From positions 451,501 to 515,500 of the forward strand of contig SMSO01000034.1 of assembly GCA_004764695.1 (NCBI GenBank): a stretch of DNA of 64,000 nt. Reading direction: 5' to 3'. The translations under genes were made by a program, and so were the position numbers. Below the pieces are notes generated by a model, which did not search any database, had not been told where the DNA came from, and saw nothing but the letters and a program-made list of their open reading frames with translations. Of the stretch, positions 28,600 through 42,182 are shown in pieces; the first letter of the stretch is position 1, and every line of letters starts with the position of its first letter. This DNA is from Schizochytrium sp. TIO01 (lineage: Eukaryota > Sar > Bigyra > Thraustochytrida > Thraustochytriidae).

Positions 28600-29648
28600 T
28601 TTAACTACAAGTTGATCTTTTAGCCAGAGCACGTGCTACACCGCTGCTTCTTCTGGCGTTGTGTCGATGGTCTTTATTCATAACTTGCTCAAACAAATTA
28701 GATATTACGATTGACGAAATGTTGAGTCTTGTCTTCATAGCTCTATTTTAATTTGCGTCTAAAGGGAGAGTTGAGTGGCATTGAAGACATCCTATATTTC
28801 GTCTGAGGTAGCAGCATAATACTCGATGATAAATCTCCCTTTCTCCGGCGCGCGCAAACTTGCTGGCGAATGCCCATGTTCTTGGACAAGCTCAGCAAGC
28901 TACCAAAAGTGTTGCCCGCACTTCCTCCACTGGCTGACTGTGGGTTATTTAGAGGACGGTCCAGTGGAACTTGGTACTTTGAACTCTCCTCCGACACAGG
29001 CTCTCCTTCCCTCTATGCCCTCAATCTATACTTTGCTTCTTTTATACCTTTTCTTCGCTGCGGGAGCGAGACTCTGCCACGTGACATACGCGTGTCTCCC
29101 ATCTGGTATGGACATCTAATGGAAACAATAGGGTTCATGTTCAAAAGAAAACAGTATATTTCTGGGGGAAAGTATTTTTATTTTTCTTCTTCTTCTTCTG
29201 AGTAATTGAATGAACGAGACTGATGAAAAAGTATTTATGCTACGGCGGCAGTTTAAGGAGATACTACTCATGGCTTTCGTGTGCTTTCTATTTGTCCGTC
29301 TGTGAAAGATGTTTATGTCTTCGGAGCATTGCGGATCGTCAAGATACCCTGTGCCCACTTTTTTCGGTCCGGTTTGGATATGGTTTGTGGCTTTGATTTG
29401 GATGCGCTTGTTTTGCTAAATTGATCAGTTTGGTAGTTGCCAGTAGCGAGATGTGTCTAGGTCGACCCATAAAGGTTGGACTCTGCGAAGTGACATTCTG
29501 AGTTGAGATCGCCGCTGCTTCACACGCTTTTCCACACACGGACCTAAGCATTGGATAGTTGACACCCCCGCGTCTACCGTAGGCATGCATGTCTTATTTT
29601 AAAATGTGATATAATATTAAATTTCCTTTTGAATTTTTTTTTAAATAT

Positions 29649-29671
29649 TATATATATATATATATATATAT
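29649..29671. repeat. TA microsatellite
   Basis: Uninterrupted TA dinucleotides in a gene-poor, AT-rich segment. Confidence 0.9.
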
Positions 29672-32600
29672 CGCGTCAGAACTATCTAAAGAAGGGTTCG
29701 GGCTTCATTAATTAGGAGCGTACGCGCTAAACTGTCGAAACGCATGTTGAGGGAAATGCTCCTGTGCTTGCGTGGACAGCTATGTCTTAATTAAACGTTC
29801 ACAAGCTTTTGATTAAAAAATCAAATAAACTGTTTTCTCACTCTATTTTTTTTTTCAAATATATTTTTACTATTAGTGAATGTGAGATCGAAAAAAGGAA
29901 AAGAAAAGAAAAGTAATAATGAAAACTTAAAACTAGAAAAGCCACAAGAAATGTGAAACAAGTTGGTCTTTGGTATTTAATATCTCGGTTGTTTGGTTAT
30001 CCTTCGTGTCTCCAGGTGATAATGTCAGCTCCATACGACCTATATCTAAACACACGTAACAAGCTGCGGAGGCAGGAAGTTCATAAAGTCCCAAGACTCC
30101 GTGTCGACTGACAGAAATGTGGTCTCTTTTGGAATTGTATGACATTTTCTAATTGCTACACCTAGCAGACTCCTATTATTTGGAATAGAGATCTTTATTG
30201 CTACCATGAGCTCTTTTCCAATAGTCCCAGAAGGCTTCACACCAGCTCCTTGTGGGACTCTTATAATGCGTCAAATCCTACACAATCAACCAAACCATAG
30301 TAAGGGTGTTCTAGATAGTAGGTGAACTGACTGTTTCTTCTCAATTGGATCAAAAACAGCAATCAACATCTTAAAAAAGAAAAGAAAAATAGAATCAGAC
30401 AAAACTGACGATGGCTTGAATTGCAAGACGCCCTTCGGTGAGTATGAATGTATCAAATAGATAGCATGGGGTAGGCATGACACGGCATAAGATAAACCAT
30501 TCAAGACGCTGAAGAAATTAAGAACCCCTCTTTTTCACAGAATTCTTAAAAATATTGAGCAGGCAAATGTGCATAGCTTTCATCATTCATGATTCAAAAT
30601 TAAAGAAATGCATTTAACGAATTTCAGTTTACATCTTTATAAAAACCAGAGAAACGGTGGTTTTGCCCTGCTCAGAATTTACGATGCTTAAAAAAAACCG
30701 AGTTAGTCGGCTAGTAAGAGCTAAGATCAGTAGTAGGACATATAATTTACACTGACAGTGCGAGGTGCAATATCACTTGAATAAGTTTATATGAGACTAT
30801 TCTTAAAGGATGTGAAAACTCAGATATAACATTCCATTCTATGGTGCGCACGGCAAGGCCGTATAATACACCTTTTTCTTTAAACTAACCATGCTTTAGA
30901 TGTGACCAGGTCGCTTACCTGGGCCTTCAATAGATTTTAAAGAAAGCCCGGAAAGGTATAAATACTAGAAGCTCCTTATCAATTGCCAGCTTCGGAAGAA
31001 AAGTCGACTGCGTTCGCTGCCATGGCCTTCTAGTATTCAATCAAAATAGGCCACGGTGTGAATTGACGCCTTTAATAACCACTTTTACTTCTATCTACAA
31101 GCGCCAGAGAGTGAGTGAGTGAGTGAGGCGAAGATACTACTATCATGCGTGCTATGCAGATTCGCAAAGCAAGCAATTCACAGTTCTAAGTGCAGATGCA
31201 GCGACAGCCTTCACGTCTCAGGTCTTATCAGCACTCCTACAGCAAAGTTTACTATTGCGACCATTTCTTTTATTTACAAACTCGGAAAGCTTCGCTCTGT
31301 GACATTCTCATTCGATGCACTCATTCCTTCAAGCCTTCATATATTCTTTTTGTTTCTACTTTAAAGGTTTTAGGGCATCCACGAGTCATGAGTATTTGCG
31401 AACAGTCGGGTCCACTTTCAAAACAATGCTCCCATGCGTATAAACGTAATATGGATCAAGTGCTCGGCGGGCTTACGGCGGACTTTGCTCCCGCTCTGCT
31501 CCAGAGTTGAGCTTGGTATCGACGGCGAGAACTGAGGCGCTGCCCATTTCGCTTAGCCTGTATGATTCTCTTTAACATCTCCAGGGGCGCAGGCGATGCG
31601 CTGCATCGAGAGCTTCTTTCAATGCTGGTCTTTATGCTGTACTTAGTAGTATTCTTCGTCTTGTGGAATGTGCAGGTTCAATTGCTGTTCATTCTGATCT
31701 TCATTGGGATTCAGGCGAGTTGAGTTCGGAGCGCAGCCGATGATTATCATCCTTTCGATCGACGGCCGTTTATTTTCACCAGTGCTCAAGGCTTTGGAAT
31801 CGCCAGTGACGACTTTGCCAGTCGCCTTCTTGCGGAAGCGGCCTATCTTCGACTTAATTCATGCATTCACACACGTGTCTCAACGGTGGTGCTAGCTAAT
31901 TCGCCTGTCTTGGAAAGGAAGCACACGGCTCCTACTGATCAAGATGAAGCGCCTTCCGTTAGCTTGCTTTTGGCGATACGGCACGAAGACTCATGATGTC
32001 AACCTCTGAGACCTCGACCTGATTGTACCTAGTACCTGCCTAGCTTGAATTCCCAAGCTTCATCAATCCACTCCTCTTCGCCATGATTAATTGGGCCGTC
32101 CAATTTAAAGAGGAGAAAGGTCATTTAAAAGTCCATTTCAGTGAAAAAGTGTTTTGCTCATCTGAAAACGCATTGTTTTACCTGTCCCCGTTTTATTATT
32201 CTATTCTTTTTCATTCTCACTCTTATTCTTATCCTGAATTAGTTTTCCCCGTTTCTTTTTCTTCCTTATTTTTAGATCACCAAAAAACGGTTTTACACTT
32301 TTTAAATAAATAAATTAAGGTTTTCACCGCACCCCTTGACCGAAATTGAAATCATTTTTAAATTAATTAAAATCATTGTCCAAAACTTTAAAAATCAAAA
32401 AAACTTAATATAAGATTCCAATTAACTCTAAAAAGTAAATTTTAAATTTTAAAAAAGTTTATAAAAAAAAGTAGGAGAATATATTCTTTCAAACGCAGAC
32501 AAGCACGCAAAAAGTTTTCATCATATGTATATTATTTGGAAGGGACCATATTTTGCTTCAATCAATCTTGGTTTTCTCAAATCGATCCCCTTCTCCACGA

Positions 32601-35600
32601 AGAAGAAGCTGTTCAAGCGAGTCTTTGTCTTTGCTCGAGTCCACTCAAATCGCTTACAGCGTCGATTGGCGCTTCACTCGAGGCGGCTGCTGTTTCTAAA
32701 ACTGGCTCTGCGTCGAGATCGTGGCCTTCCGTACGAATGCCCACCTCACACTTTGCGAAGTCACGAAACTGCGCAGGTCTGAACGCTTTGACCTCGACCA
32801 CGATTGACTCTCGCTGCTTTCAAGTCGCCGCGATTTCAGAAATTGGTCTCGATATTAGCTTTTCGAAATGGGCTTAGAACCTGCCGCTTTTCACATCGCG
32901 GGGTTTCGTTCTTATGGGCTGAGTTATCGACAACTTTCGTTGTAAGATATCCTAGATTAATCGTGTCTTGACGTTTTTAAAGCAGTTCTTTGCTGCATTT
33001 GAGGGCGTATTGGCGATGCTTTAAAGCCGCCAAAGGAAGTTGATAGGCTCGACAAAGCCTTCATCGACAGAAACCTGAGTGGACTAGCCATTATCATATT
33101 TACTAGAGATCAACAGCGCAGACTTTTGCCAACGCGCAGAGCCTTCTTTAGAGAAGAGTTATGCGGATTTGGAAAGGCGGCAATTTAATTATGCTAAACA
33201 ATAGGAGTTTATAAGATACTCGACCCAACGGAGTCTTTAATTAAGTCTTTAATTAAGTTGCAAGATGTGATGGTGGCATACAGAGGAAACCACAGAAGAA
33301 GCCAAACCTTGTGGAGGAGTAGTAGGTGCTGGTTTATCAAAGCTTATAAAGCAGCTACTTTTCACTCGACCTGGCAGTTCTCCTCCAGGCCTCAGTAGTT
33401 TTCAGAGTGATTTCTCAAGAAGAAGACCACTACTACTATTGAAGAAAAAGGAACGTGCAGGAGGACATGAACTTTGATGGCTTCTGTTTATTTTTGACAA
33501 TAGTAAAAGCTCTTTTTTATTATTGGTTATCAATACAAAGACTAGGTTGGTAGATAGGTAGGTAGGCACCCAGTAGCTAGTTTTAAAGTTCAATCATTGT
33601 TTTCTCATGCTACGTTGAGCTGAGCACGATAATCAAGCTTCACTTCCTGACGCATACGCACTCCGTAGATGGCTATAGACACCAAATAAATTTATAATTT
33701 TCACTAATGTTATGTAGTGCACAGTCGCTTGCTATTTCTCCCTTTTTCACCATCCAGCTATTCAACTAATACGCAATATTTACCTCCAGTTGAACTTCAA
33801 GCGAAGGTTCACATTAAAAGCAAACGATTGTTCATGAGTATTCTATATACGGAGAATGTGCCTGCTTCGACAGAAATAAGCGTTTTTCTTTTGTTTTCCT
33901 TTTTCGTCTCCTAGTTCACACAATATTCATATAAGGATTACAATTCACTTTAGTTTTCACTCAAGCGAAAAGACGAATTGATTTAAGAGGTCCCTCTGGC
34001 TCCTATTATGATACACCTGTTATGATACACCTGTTGTGATACTATGATGTGAAGCCATTAGAAGTTGGCTAGCAAGACAGCTACTTCGCAGCCTCCCTTT
34101 TCGACTACATGCGCATCTTCCCAGCTTGCAATTCTCACTCCCACACTGCGGGCAACTGCGCAAATGCTTTACCACATTCTGCTTCCGCAAACGACGAGCT
34201 CAAGCCGTGCAAGGAGACAATGATGTGATGTGAAGGCTGTCACTCACGATGATTCAGGGCCCATAGTCGAGGCCAGACATCGAGACATCACGTCAGCTAC
34301 AGTCGAAGCCTCGCACACAATCATGCCAGCGGCCGGTGAGCTTGTCTGTTTATGCAAAGCTTTTGATTTCTTTCTGTTTTTCTTTCGGCTAACCGAGTAT
34401 TTACCTGCTCCTATGTATTTTAAAAATCAAGTTAGAATTGGGATGAATGGAGAAACCTTGGGGGACAGGTGTTTAGGGTCTCACAAGAGTAACTTTAGTT
34501 ATATCAATTTAATAATTTAAAAATATCATTTATAATCAGAAATGTATATATTTAAAATTTAAAAAAAAAAGCTTTTAAAAATAGAGTTTTCTTTTTCATA
34601 AAAATACTTTCCAAGCCTCTGCTTGAATTGTTTTATTGTTTGTTCCCATTATTCGTTTATAGAATTGTTATTATAACAGAAAGCAAAGGTTGCAATTTAT
34701 ATATTTTATTTTATTTTCTGCTTTAAATAGTGATTTATCGTCCTAATCATTTTGTTTTTAATTGTCATAGTAAAAAGTAAAAAGCAAAAGATTAGGAAAA
34801 GGTTTCAGAGAAAGTTGTTTTTAAAAATTGAATCCGAGAGGTTGTTACAAAAAATTACAAAAAAAAATTAAAAATGAATAAACCAAGTCAGACATTCTGG
34901 CCTTTCTAATCTTCGGCAGGTTGCGCAAGCTTGACAAGACAAGATCCAGGTGAAGGCAAGAACCTGAACCGGGATACTGCTTATCCTTGCATGAGGAGGT
35001 GGTATCCTCACCCACTTTTGGAGCTGGAGAAACTGCGCGTGAGTGTTTCCCCTGTTTCTTGAACTTGCAAGCGCCTCGCTTCCCATCAATTTATTATAGA
35101 GATAATCACAATCTAAGAAAAAAAATAATCAATGGATTGAGTGGAACATGAGAAAATAAAAGTGCCGCTTCGCCAAAGCCTTCGAAAGCCTTTCTCCTTT
35201 CAAGGTATGCTGCTGTCATCTTAAGCCTGGCCTAACCCAGGTTTTGAAAACTCCAGCCTCAACGCCGTAGAACCGCACCAAAGATCCGCAGACACGCGAG
35301 GATGATGCCGTGATACCTGAGTATTCCCAGAGCTTTTGAAAGGAAATGTGCGATCATAATAAACTAACAGCGCCTACTAGTAGGTAACTAACTACATATG
35401 CGAGTAACACCTGATTGGGCGCTAAAATTTATCGCACTCTTTGACTAAAACGACCGGCGCAGATGCAGATAATCTGACCTACCAAAAACTTATGCGGGCA
35501 TCTTCAAGCTGTGCTGTCTTCGAGCAAGTTCAAGAGCTTGGCGACGCCGTGGCATGATTGTCATCCGCTGATTTGAACACGCCTTTGTCTGGCAAGATCT

Positions 35601-38421
35601 AGGACTGCAACTGCAAAAGTGAGGGGCTTGGTTGATCTCCGCCTCTGCAGCACATGTGATCAACTGGCTTGTCTTCAGTCGCTCAAGTTTCTTGAGCATC
35701 ATGATTTTAATCAAAAAGTCTTTCTTATTGTTACTTTGGCAAATTCTGAGATGAAAGTTATGACCTTGGCAACTTGGAGAGAGAAGTGCTTATATGTGTA
35801 AATCATTTCAAAGCCGCGCGCATGAAACGGTGCCGACGAGGAGGTACGTGGCAGCCTCGAAACTGCAGTTTTGGTAGTACGCCTCGACGGTTTGCAACTG
35901 CTCGAAATTTCTTCGGCAGGTGGACGGCTCTGTGTCTTCGTTGTTATCATCATCGTCGATCCATCGTTGCGATCGTGATCGTCACCCTCCCTCCCTCTTG
36001 GCGTCGATGATTCCACGTTGTTTTGCTCGGACCTTGTTTCCACTTCGACGTCGCTGCCGCAGATGCATTCTGCAACGACCGCAATCAACCTCTGTAATAT
36101 ACAAGAGCGGCCATTTTTTCATTCTCTATTCGACACCAGCTAATCTGCCGGCTAAGGGCAACCACTTATGCTCGTGATTTCGTCGAAGCCTCAAGCTTGT
36201 CTAGCGAGTTTTGTACAGTCGAATGCGCTTCACGCAAGCACTAAGACTTCTTCTGCACCCGAGACTGAGCGAGACAAGCTTACGCGCAAGCAAGGTCTTA
36301 CGCACCGCTTGCAACCGCAGAAGGTGAGCTCCGAGATGGAATTTACGAGCTTTTCACCTCGCCATCAGAATAACAGCTTCATATTTCGCGACGGCCAGGC
36401 TAATTTTGACTTATACAGCTCGTGCGGCTTTCAGAGGCTATTTTAATGTTAGGAATATCGGTATAATAGAGGGTAGAACAGGGGCGAAGGGAACTTCTTG
36501 ATCAATGGCTACTGTTAAACATAAGCTGTTCTGAAAAACGAACTGCTCCCTGCCAACCAAGTGCTGCACACTCTGCTGGTCTTCGAATAGTTTAGAACGC
36601 TTACTGTAATCGATAAGGAGAGTGCTTTCGGCATTTCGGCTCTAAAGGAAAACTAATGAAAATGGTAATTACTAATTTCGAAACATAAAATTAGTTAGTA
36701 CAAAGGTAAAGTTCGGTAAACCTGGAAAGGTTTAAAAAAGTTCATTGATCTTTTCAAAACTGGTGGGTAGTAGAAGCAACAAATTGAATTCAAAAGGAGT
36801 CGACAATTCTTTAGAAAATAATGATTTGGTCTTCTTATTAACAATAATAATCAAGTTTAATTATTGGCATCATTTGAATCTGTGCCACGTTTTAGGGCAT
36901 AGGCAAAGTGACGTCATATCATCAGTGCGTGTATATGGTTTCCCTTATTCTGCTACCAAGGCAAATGATAATTGTCCCAGTAAGATACAGTTTAGGCATT
37001 TTCCTACTACAATTTTAAGTCATACGACAACATCATGAAAATGAATTTAAAAAAAATTAAGAACAGAGCATTAAGTTTCTTCCCGATTCTTTAGTGTAGA
37101 TCATTGAGAAGCACAATTTAGTATTGTTCAATTTTTATTAAGTGTCGTGCAAACATCACGAAATAAAACGAGTGATTCATAATGTTCAACGGAGCCAGTG
37201 GATGAAAATTTATTTTACTGTTAATATGCATGTGATGTTACTAGGAATACAAATTTGGCCATGATAGAAGTTTCCAACTTTTACAATCCTACAAAAATAT
37301 TCACTGTCTTAAAATTTTATAAATACCATGTCAAGTCTTCTTTACACAAAAGCTAGACTTGCGTTCAATGGTCTCGGCTCTTCGATTCGGTGACTGGATG
37401 AAATACTCTCCTCTCGCGAAAGCTTCCCTCCTTTAAGATCAAATTCTTCTTGATCTAAAATAGTGAATATTCTTCTTCTTTCCATTTCTTAAAACACGCA
37501 ATTTGGAAAAGGATTAACATATATCCCGTGCTTTAATATAGTACATGAAACAAAGCGTGCTATGTATTTGATGATCAAAATTGGACTGGAGAATCTAAAG
37601 TGGGAATTTAGATAGGGCCAAAATCAAGACTTCTGCTGGCTTTTTAGCCTGCAACTAGCCTTTTTTGTAGAGTATGTGACTTACAAAATACTGGCCTTAA
37701 TTTGAAGCAAACATTGATAAAAACCACACACAACAACCGTGTGAACATCCACATCCCCTTTCGATACACAACATGGAATGTTTACCAATGCAGACGTTGA
37801 CTGTATAATGCTAGAATTATATTTGAAGATAATTGATTGTTTAACTTTGGAAGTTTTAGAAACATTCAAGCTAATAATGAAACAAAGCTGCCTCCAGAGT
37901 TTTGGCACTTCGGGGTGTTAAAGTAGTCCAAGTACGGGTTGTGCCAGGCTCACACTACTGCGTCCCCCATTCTTGAGGTCGCATTTCATACTTGAAACTC
38001 GTCAAACTGCCACAACAGTTTGATGAAATGAAATCAAATTTTGCACCGCTCTGAAATGCCGCGTGGCCACCAGCAAATTCTTACAACTGTTCTCTAGAGT
38101 AGCTGAATCAAGTGGCGGCCAAGTTGGTAAGAAAGAGGTAAACAATAAATTCTTTATTAGCAAAACATAATTGGATATGAGTCTCTACCATTCCCTGGGA
38201 CATTTGGTTAACCATGAAATTTTCGATTTAAGATTTCTGAACTTGAGAATACTTTCAAGTTATCAAGTTAGACATTTGGCAAAAAAACTAGGAATTCTTA
38301 TGGCGCAGCCATGTCAGGCATATGTCTTGGCTCGCTTGCTTACTATTTGCAATTAAGTCTTAGGGAAAATAAGGACTGGGTGGTAAAGCCAGGCAGATAT
38401 TGTAATTGCTTAAAGGTATAT

Positions 38422-39633
38422 TTATCTACGAGCAGCACGGTGCGAGCGGCGACTAAACCTTAGCGGGTCAAATGGTCTTAGATCTAGGTCTGTAGTTCCG
38501 TCTTGAACAAGATCTGCAAGAACCTTTCCTGTAATTGGACCCCATAAAATACCCCAAACGCTGTGACCCGCTCCAATGAAAAGGTCTTTGCGGTCGTGCT
38601 CTAGCAAACCAATCATTGGTACGCCATCTTGCGAGGAGGGCGGCATGCAGCATTGCAACACCACGCGTTCATCGCCGTCTGTAAGCCCTGAAGTCACATA
38701 CGCAAACGATTGCTTGCCGCGTTCGACGCGTTTCTCGTTGGACTTGACTTCGTCAGGGCCCATGTCACGCAGTATATTCTTCCCAAGTGGTTCGCTATCG
38801 TCAAATCCAGAGACATAAACTGAGTTGTCTGGTCGAGGGAACAACTCGAGATGATTTCCAAAGGGATCTGTTTCGCAAAAACATGCAGTTGCTGCGATCT
38901 TCTTTTTGCTGGGATCTGCATGCACGACCATGCTACTCGCTGCGGATCCTGTGACCGGAATATTGATCTTGTCTAGAGCCTCCCAATCTTCTGCTATTGA
39001 AGTCCATGGCCCCATCGCTAGTACCACTTTATCAGCCTCAATCGTTGTGTCTTGTTCACTGAGTTTGATCGAGTATCCGCCTCGTTCAAGACGGCTGAGT
39101 CCTGAGACTTTATCCACGACCAATGTAACGCCTCCTGACTCTGCTTTGGCCCAAAGCTTCGACATGAGCTCTGGAGGAGTCACCTGCGCGGTTCCTTCAT
39201 CCATCATAGCCGTCTTTGTTGTGCTCGGGTTCAGCAGGACAGTCTCAACGTGCTCTCCATCTTTTTCGTCGCCGGTCTTGGGCTTTTTCGCTGCTGGTGT
39301 AGTAGCGGCATTAATAGCTTTCTTCCCCTTTCCTTTCTTGAGCACATCGACCTCTAGCGTTGGGAGCTTGCGATAAGATTCGAGAGAGAGATCTTTGGCA
39401 AGTTTCTCGTGTAAATCAAATCCTTTTTCGTGGAGTTCCTGTGTTACACCAGGCTGACCCCAGCCTCGGGCTAAAAAGCCGCCTGCTTTGCCCGAGGCAC
39501 CAGCTGCGATTCGCGTGCCTTCAATAACAACAACTCCTTCTCCAAGACCTTTGGATGCCAGGAAATAAGCCGTTGAGGTTCCTACGACGCCTCCGCCTAG
39601 AATCGCAACTTTATACCGCTCAGCGGACGCCAT
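38422..39633 (-). CDS. FAD-dependent oxidoreductase, DAO family (TDA3-like)
   Basis: 403 residues. An N-terminal Rossmann motif (VAILGGGVVGTSTAYFLASKG, GxGxxG form) binds the FAD adenosine. GASGKAGGFLARGW just after it is typical of the TDA3/FOXRED-like branch of the D-amino-acid-oxidase fold. The C-terminal IGAGHSVWGILWGPITGKVLADL motif contacts the flavin. A lysine-rich, low-complexity insertion (about residues 97-120, KKGKGKKAIN... AAKKPKTGDEKDGE) is unusual and may be a surface loop. Yeast TDA3 has been linked to endosome-Golgi traffic but its substrate is not established, so no reaction can be named. It stands alone between long non-coding stretches. Confidence 0.85.
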   Translation of the reverse strand: MASAERYKVAILGGGVVGTSTAYFLASKGLGEGVVVIEGTRIAAGASGKAGGFLARGWGQPGVTQELHEKGFDLHEKLAKDLSLESYRKLPTLEVDVLKKGKGKKAINAATTPAAKKPKTGDEKDGEHVETVLLNPSTTKTAMMDEGTAQVTPPELMSKLWAKAESGGVTLVVDKVSGLSRLERGGYSIKLSEQDTTIEADKVVLAMGPWTSIAEDWEALDKINIPVTGSAASSMVVHADPSKKKIAATACFCETDPFGNHLELFPRPDNSVYVSGFDDSEPLGKNILRDMGPDEVKSNEKRVERGKQSFAYVTSGLTDGDERVVLQCCMPPSSQDGVPMIGLLEHDRKDLFIGAGHSVWGILWGPITGKVLADLVQDGTTDLDLRPFDPLRFSRRSHRAARR

Positions 39634-41417
39634 AGTGAGCCCAAAGATAGCTTCTGCTTTTCAAGACAGTCCCCAACCGTTCGATATTGAGTACCTTTTC
39701 CTGGGTAATTTTACAAATGCTCTGAGTTGATCACGTTGCTTAACCTCGAGCCTTCTTTCTGGAGAGAAGGCTCCAGGTCTCTCTCCTTGCCGCAGGCTTG
39801 AAGAACCTAAGCACTGATGACTGATGACTGATGGCGGGCGAACTCCCTTTCCACAAGCCAGGAAACACGATTGGAGTCTACACGGCTGCAGCCCAGCTGG
39901 GAAAGTTAGCTTAAGCAGTATTGCCTGCTACTGCAAGAGCCACAGGGTATGTGAGTCTCTAGAGCTCATTCGAGGCGAAGCTCACTATCTTGTGTTGAGA
40001 CTCTCATCTTGTCATTCTGAGAGATTTGCTACTTAGGTTGAAAAATATAAATGTAAAACCATTGTCATACTATCTCTCTAGTCTACTGTAGAGATCAAGG
40101 CAGTCTGGCAAGATCAGACTATTCATCCGGGTCGAGCCTCGAAGAATCCTGAAGTTGGTGTCTTGAAAGCAAATGTTGTACACAGCACCATGCTTTGTTC
40201 ACAAGGTTGCACTAGGAGATGGGAACTGCTTCGAGGAGTAGTTCGCACTGTACGACTGCTTTATAAAAAAATAATAAAAAATAAAAATAAACTAAAGCAA
40301 TTAGCATTACTACGACTGTTCAGAGAGTCCTTATCAACTCTGTGATGCAATTTTTGGAAATAATGCCCTCTGTTTCAGAGAGAGCTTCTACTTTGCTTTC
40401 TACTGTTTGAACTTGGGACATCACAATGCTGCGAAACATCATCGAACAATATCAGAGTGATCAACATTGAGGTTTGTTCAAAATTGATGCATGCAACTTC
40501 AAGCGAAACAAACAAACAAACATACAAACAAACAAACAAAAAAAGAGGGGAAAGAAAAAGAACGAAGAGCTAAACATAAAAAGAAAACAGAAGACATCAC
40601 AACCGGCGTGCGATATCCATTCAATCGCTTATTAGCGCTTAGTCGCCCTTTGTCGTCATGGCAGCAAATTAACTCTTCGCGACTAGCAGCTCTGTGTCAT
40701 GAGACTCAACGAAGACTTCATGGTGGTGATGGCATTTTAGCGACGGGCCAACCAACCAGGCTGTTAATGAGGCCTTTTGGCCCATTCGTGCACACCATCG
40801 TATTGAAAAACGAGGCAGAACCGAGTCCCAGCTAGCGTCGCCGCGCTACTGGAAGCAGGGCGTACGCGTCCTCGAAAGCAATGGCGAAGCTGTGTCCATT
40901 TAATTCCACGGCAGCCTATTCGCGTTGATGTGATGGCTGGTGGGGGACGCCCATGCCTTCCTTGGTGCGCAGATGCACGCACGTTGCTCGAACTTGGGGC
41001 TGCGAAGAAGGCGTGCCTCCTCGAAAACCTGGCAGCACGAGACTATTTCTCAAGGCTAATGTGTACGACGTCTTGCTGGAATGTAAATAAACCAATTCAT
41101 ACAAACTGCTTTGAACAGATAACGTGAGAGAATTCTCTCCCAAGAACAAGTAAGGGTGCAGGTTTGAGGGTCGCAAACGGGAGTTGATTGTTGATTCATC
41201 TTCTTCTGGGTAAGCAGGGTATCCAGCGCAGGTGACGGTTTTCCGTGCCAGCTTTTCTGCTGCCTAGTGCAAATTAGCAGATAAATTGCATCTAAATGCA
41301 GTTTATTAGTGCAGTTGCACGTGCAACTGCATGGAATTGGAATCTGTGCTTTGAGAGGCCTACTAGTTATTTGTAAAAGGACTTCCTAAAACCCATAAAG
41401 GCAAGACAGCAGAGATC
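39634..41417. other. gap between oxidoreductase and small membrane protein
   Basis: About 1.8 kb. Contains an AAAC/ACAA microsatellite (40505-40543). No gene supported; the oxidoreductase promoter is expected just right of 39633. Confidence 0.5.
40505..40543. repeat. AAAC microsatellite
   Basis: About nine AAAC/ATAC units followed by an A-rich purine tract. Confidence 0.85.
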
Positions 41418-41624
41418 ATGGTTGAAGAAGTTATACGTGGGACGCGTCTTACGCTACCAGAGCTGATCTGCTACGAGACACTGATGACGCGTCATCGCAA
41501 ACAGAGGAAAGGAATTATCCCATTGCCTTTAGACCACCCATTGGCCGTCTTGCTTCATATCATTATAGTGATATTGCTAGTGGTAGGGGCGATTGCGCCA
41601 GCAAACTCGTACTGGGGAGTGTAG
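41418..41624 (+). CDS. possible 68-residue single-TM microprotein
   Basis: ATG with a favourable context (A at -3, G at +4). The first 40 residues are polar to basic (TRHRKQRKG), then HPLAVLLHIIIVILLVVGAIAP forms one clear TM helix (about 42-62), with a short NSYWGV tail. The arrangement is that of a small tail-anchored-like subunit (for example of an ER or mitochondrial complex), but no family is recognised. The GC-balanced composition and codon use look more gene-like than the surrounding frames. It lies alone, facing the 3' end of DASS2. Confidence 0.5.
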   Translation: MVEEVIRGTRLTLPELICYETLMTRHRKQRKGIIPLPLDHPLAVLLHIIIVILLVVGAIAPANSYWGV

Positions 41625-42182
41625 AGACTGCAGTTTTGCGACATTTGCGCAGATGACGCACTGTAAAACGAAGAGAATGGTCCTTTGGCAAATCATATGA
41701 TTGAGTTGAACAGCAAAACTCGAATGTGGGCATGGTCAAAACATGGACTTGAACCATCTCGTCTGTAAGACCACGCCAGGGCTTACAGCGATAGCAAGCG
41801 CTGCACGTTGCTCGCAGGTGATGACGCGGATGAAGAAAAGCTGGCACGGAAAGTGAAGCAGATGGACACTGAAAGTATGATGATGATCTGTAGAAACAGA
41901 TTCGAAAGTGGACGTAATTAAAGTAAAGAGCATGATTTATAATAGAAGGGGAAATGAGAGTTAAATCGGGATAAATACCACATGAGCGTCGGTCTCTTAC
42001 GCGATAAAAGATTTAATTTCGAGACACGCTAGAGAGAACGCTGCGTTGGTTGCATAAGATAAACGAAAGGTTGGTAGGTACACGATATTATAGTGAATGC
42101 AGACGTGTTGTAAAAGTTTGAACGAGGCAGAATGTAAGGTTCTCCTACTGAAATTCTAAAAGTTTGAGATTCACAGCAACGT
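41625..42182. other. convergent region before DASS2
   Basis: 558 bp with no supported gene. It should contain the 3' UTR of DASS2. Confidence 0.5.

Larger units (their letters stand above)
26324..38421. other. 12-kb gene-poor tract upstream of DASS1
   Basis: No gene can be supported with confidence. Notable items: CT-rich tract of TTTCTC units (26816-26840), TCTCAA hexamers (27835-27872), a GC-rich patch at 28060-28150, a TA run (29649-29671), a GGTAGATAGGTAGGTAGG repeat (33549-33566) and many AT-rich homopolymers. Short frames occur on all six frames without domain patterns. One 79-codon ATG frame at 28360 is listed separately as doubtful. Confidence 0.5.

Noticed and set aside
32613-32801. 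protein-like minus frame (VEVKAFRPAQFRDFAKC...)
   Set aside because: A TGA closes it upstream before any ATG and no family is recognisable; too short to call a relic.
36168-36446. 92-codon ATG frame in the gene-poor tract
   Set aside because: Low-complexity Ser/Gln-rich product, no domain, and length not unusual for chance.
41730-41800. GGTTCAAGTCC on the minus strand, a perfect tRNA B box
   Set aside because: The T stem has only four pairs and no acceptor strand or A box is found upstream.
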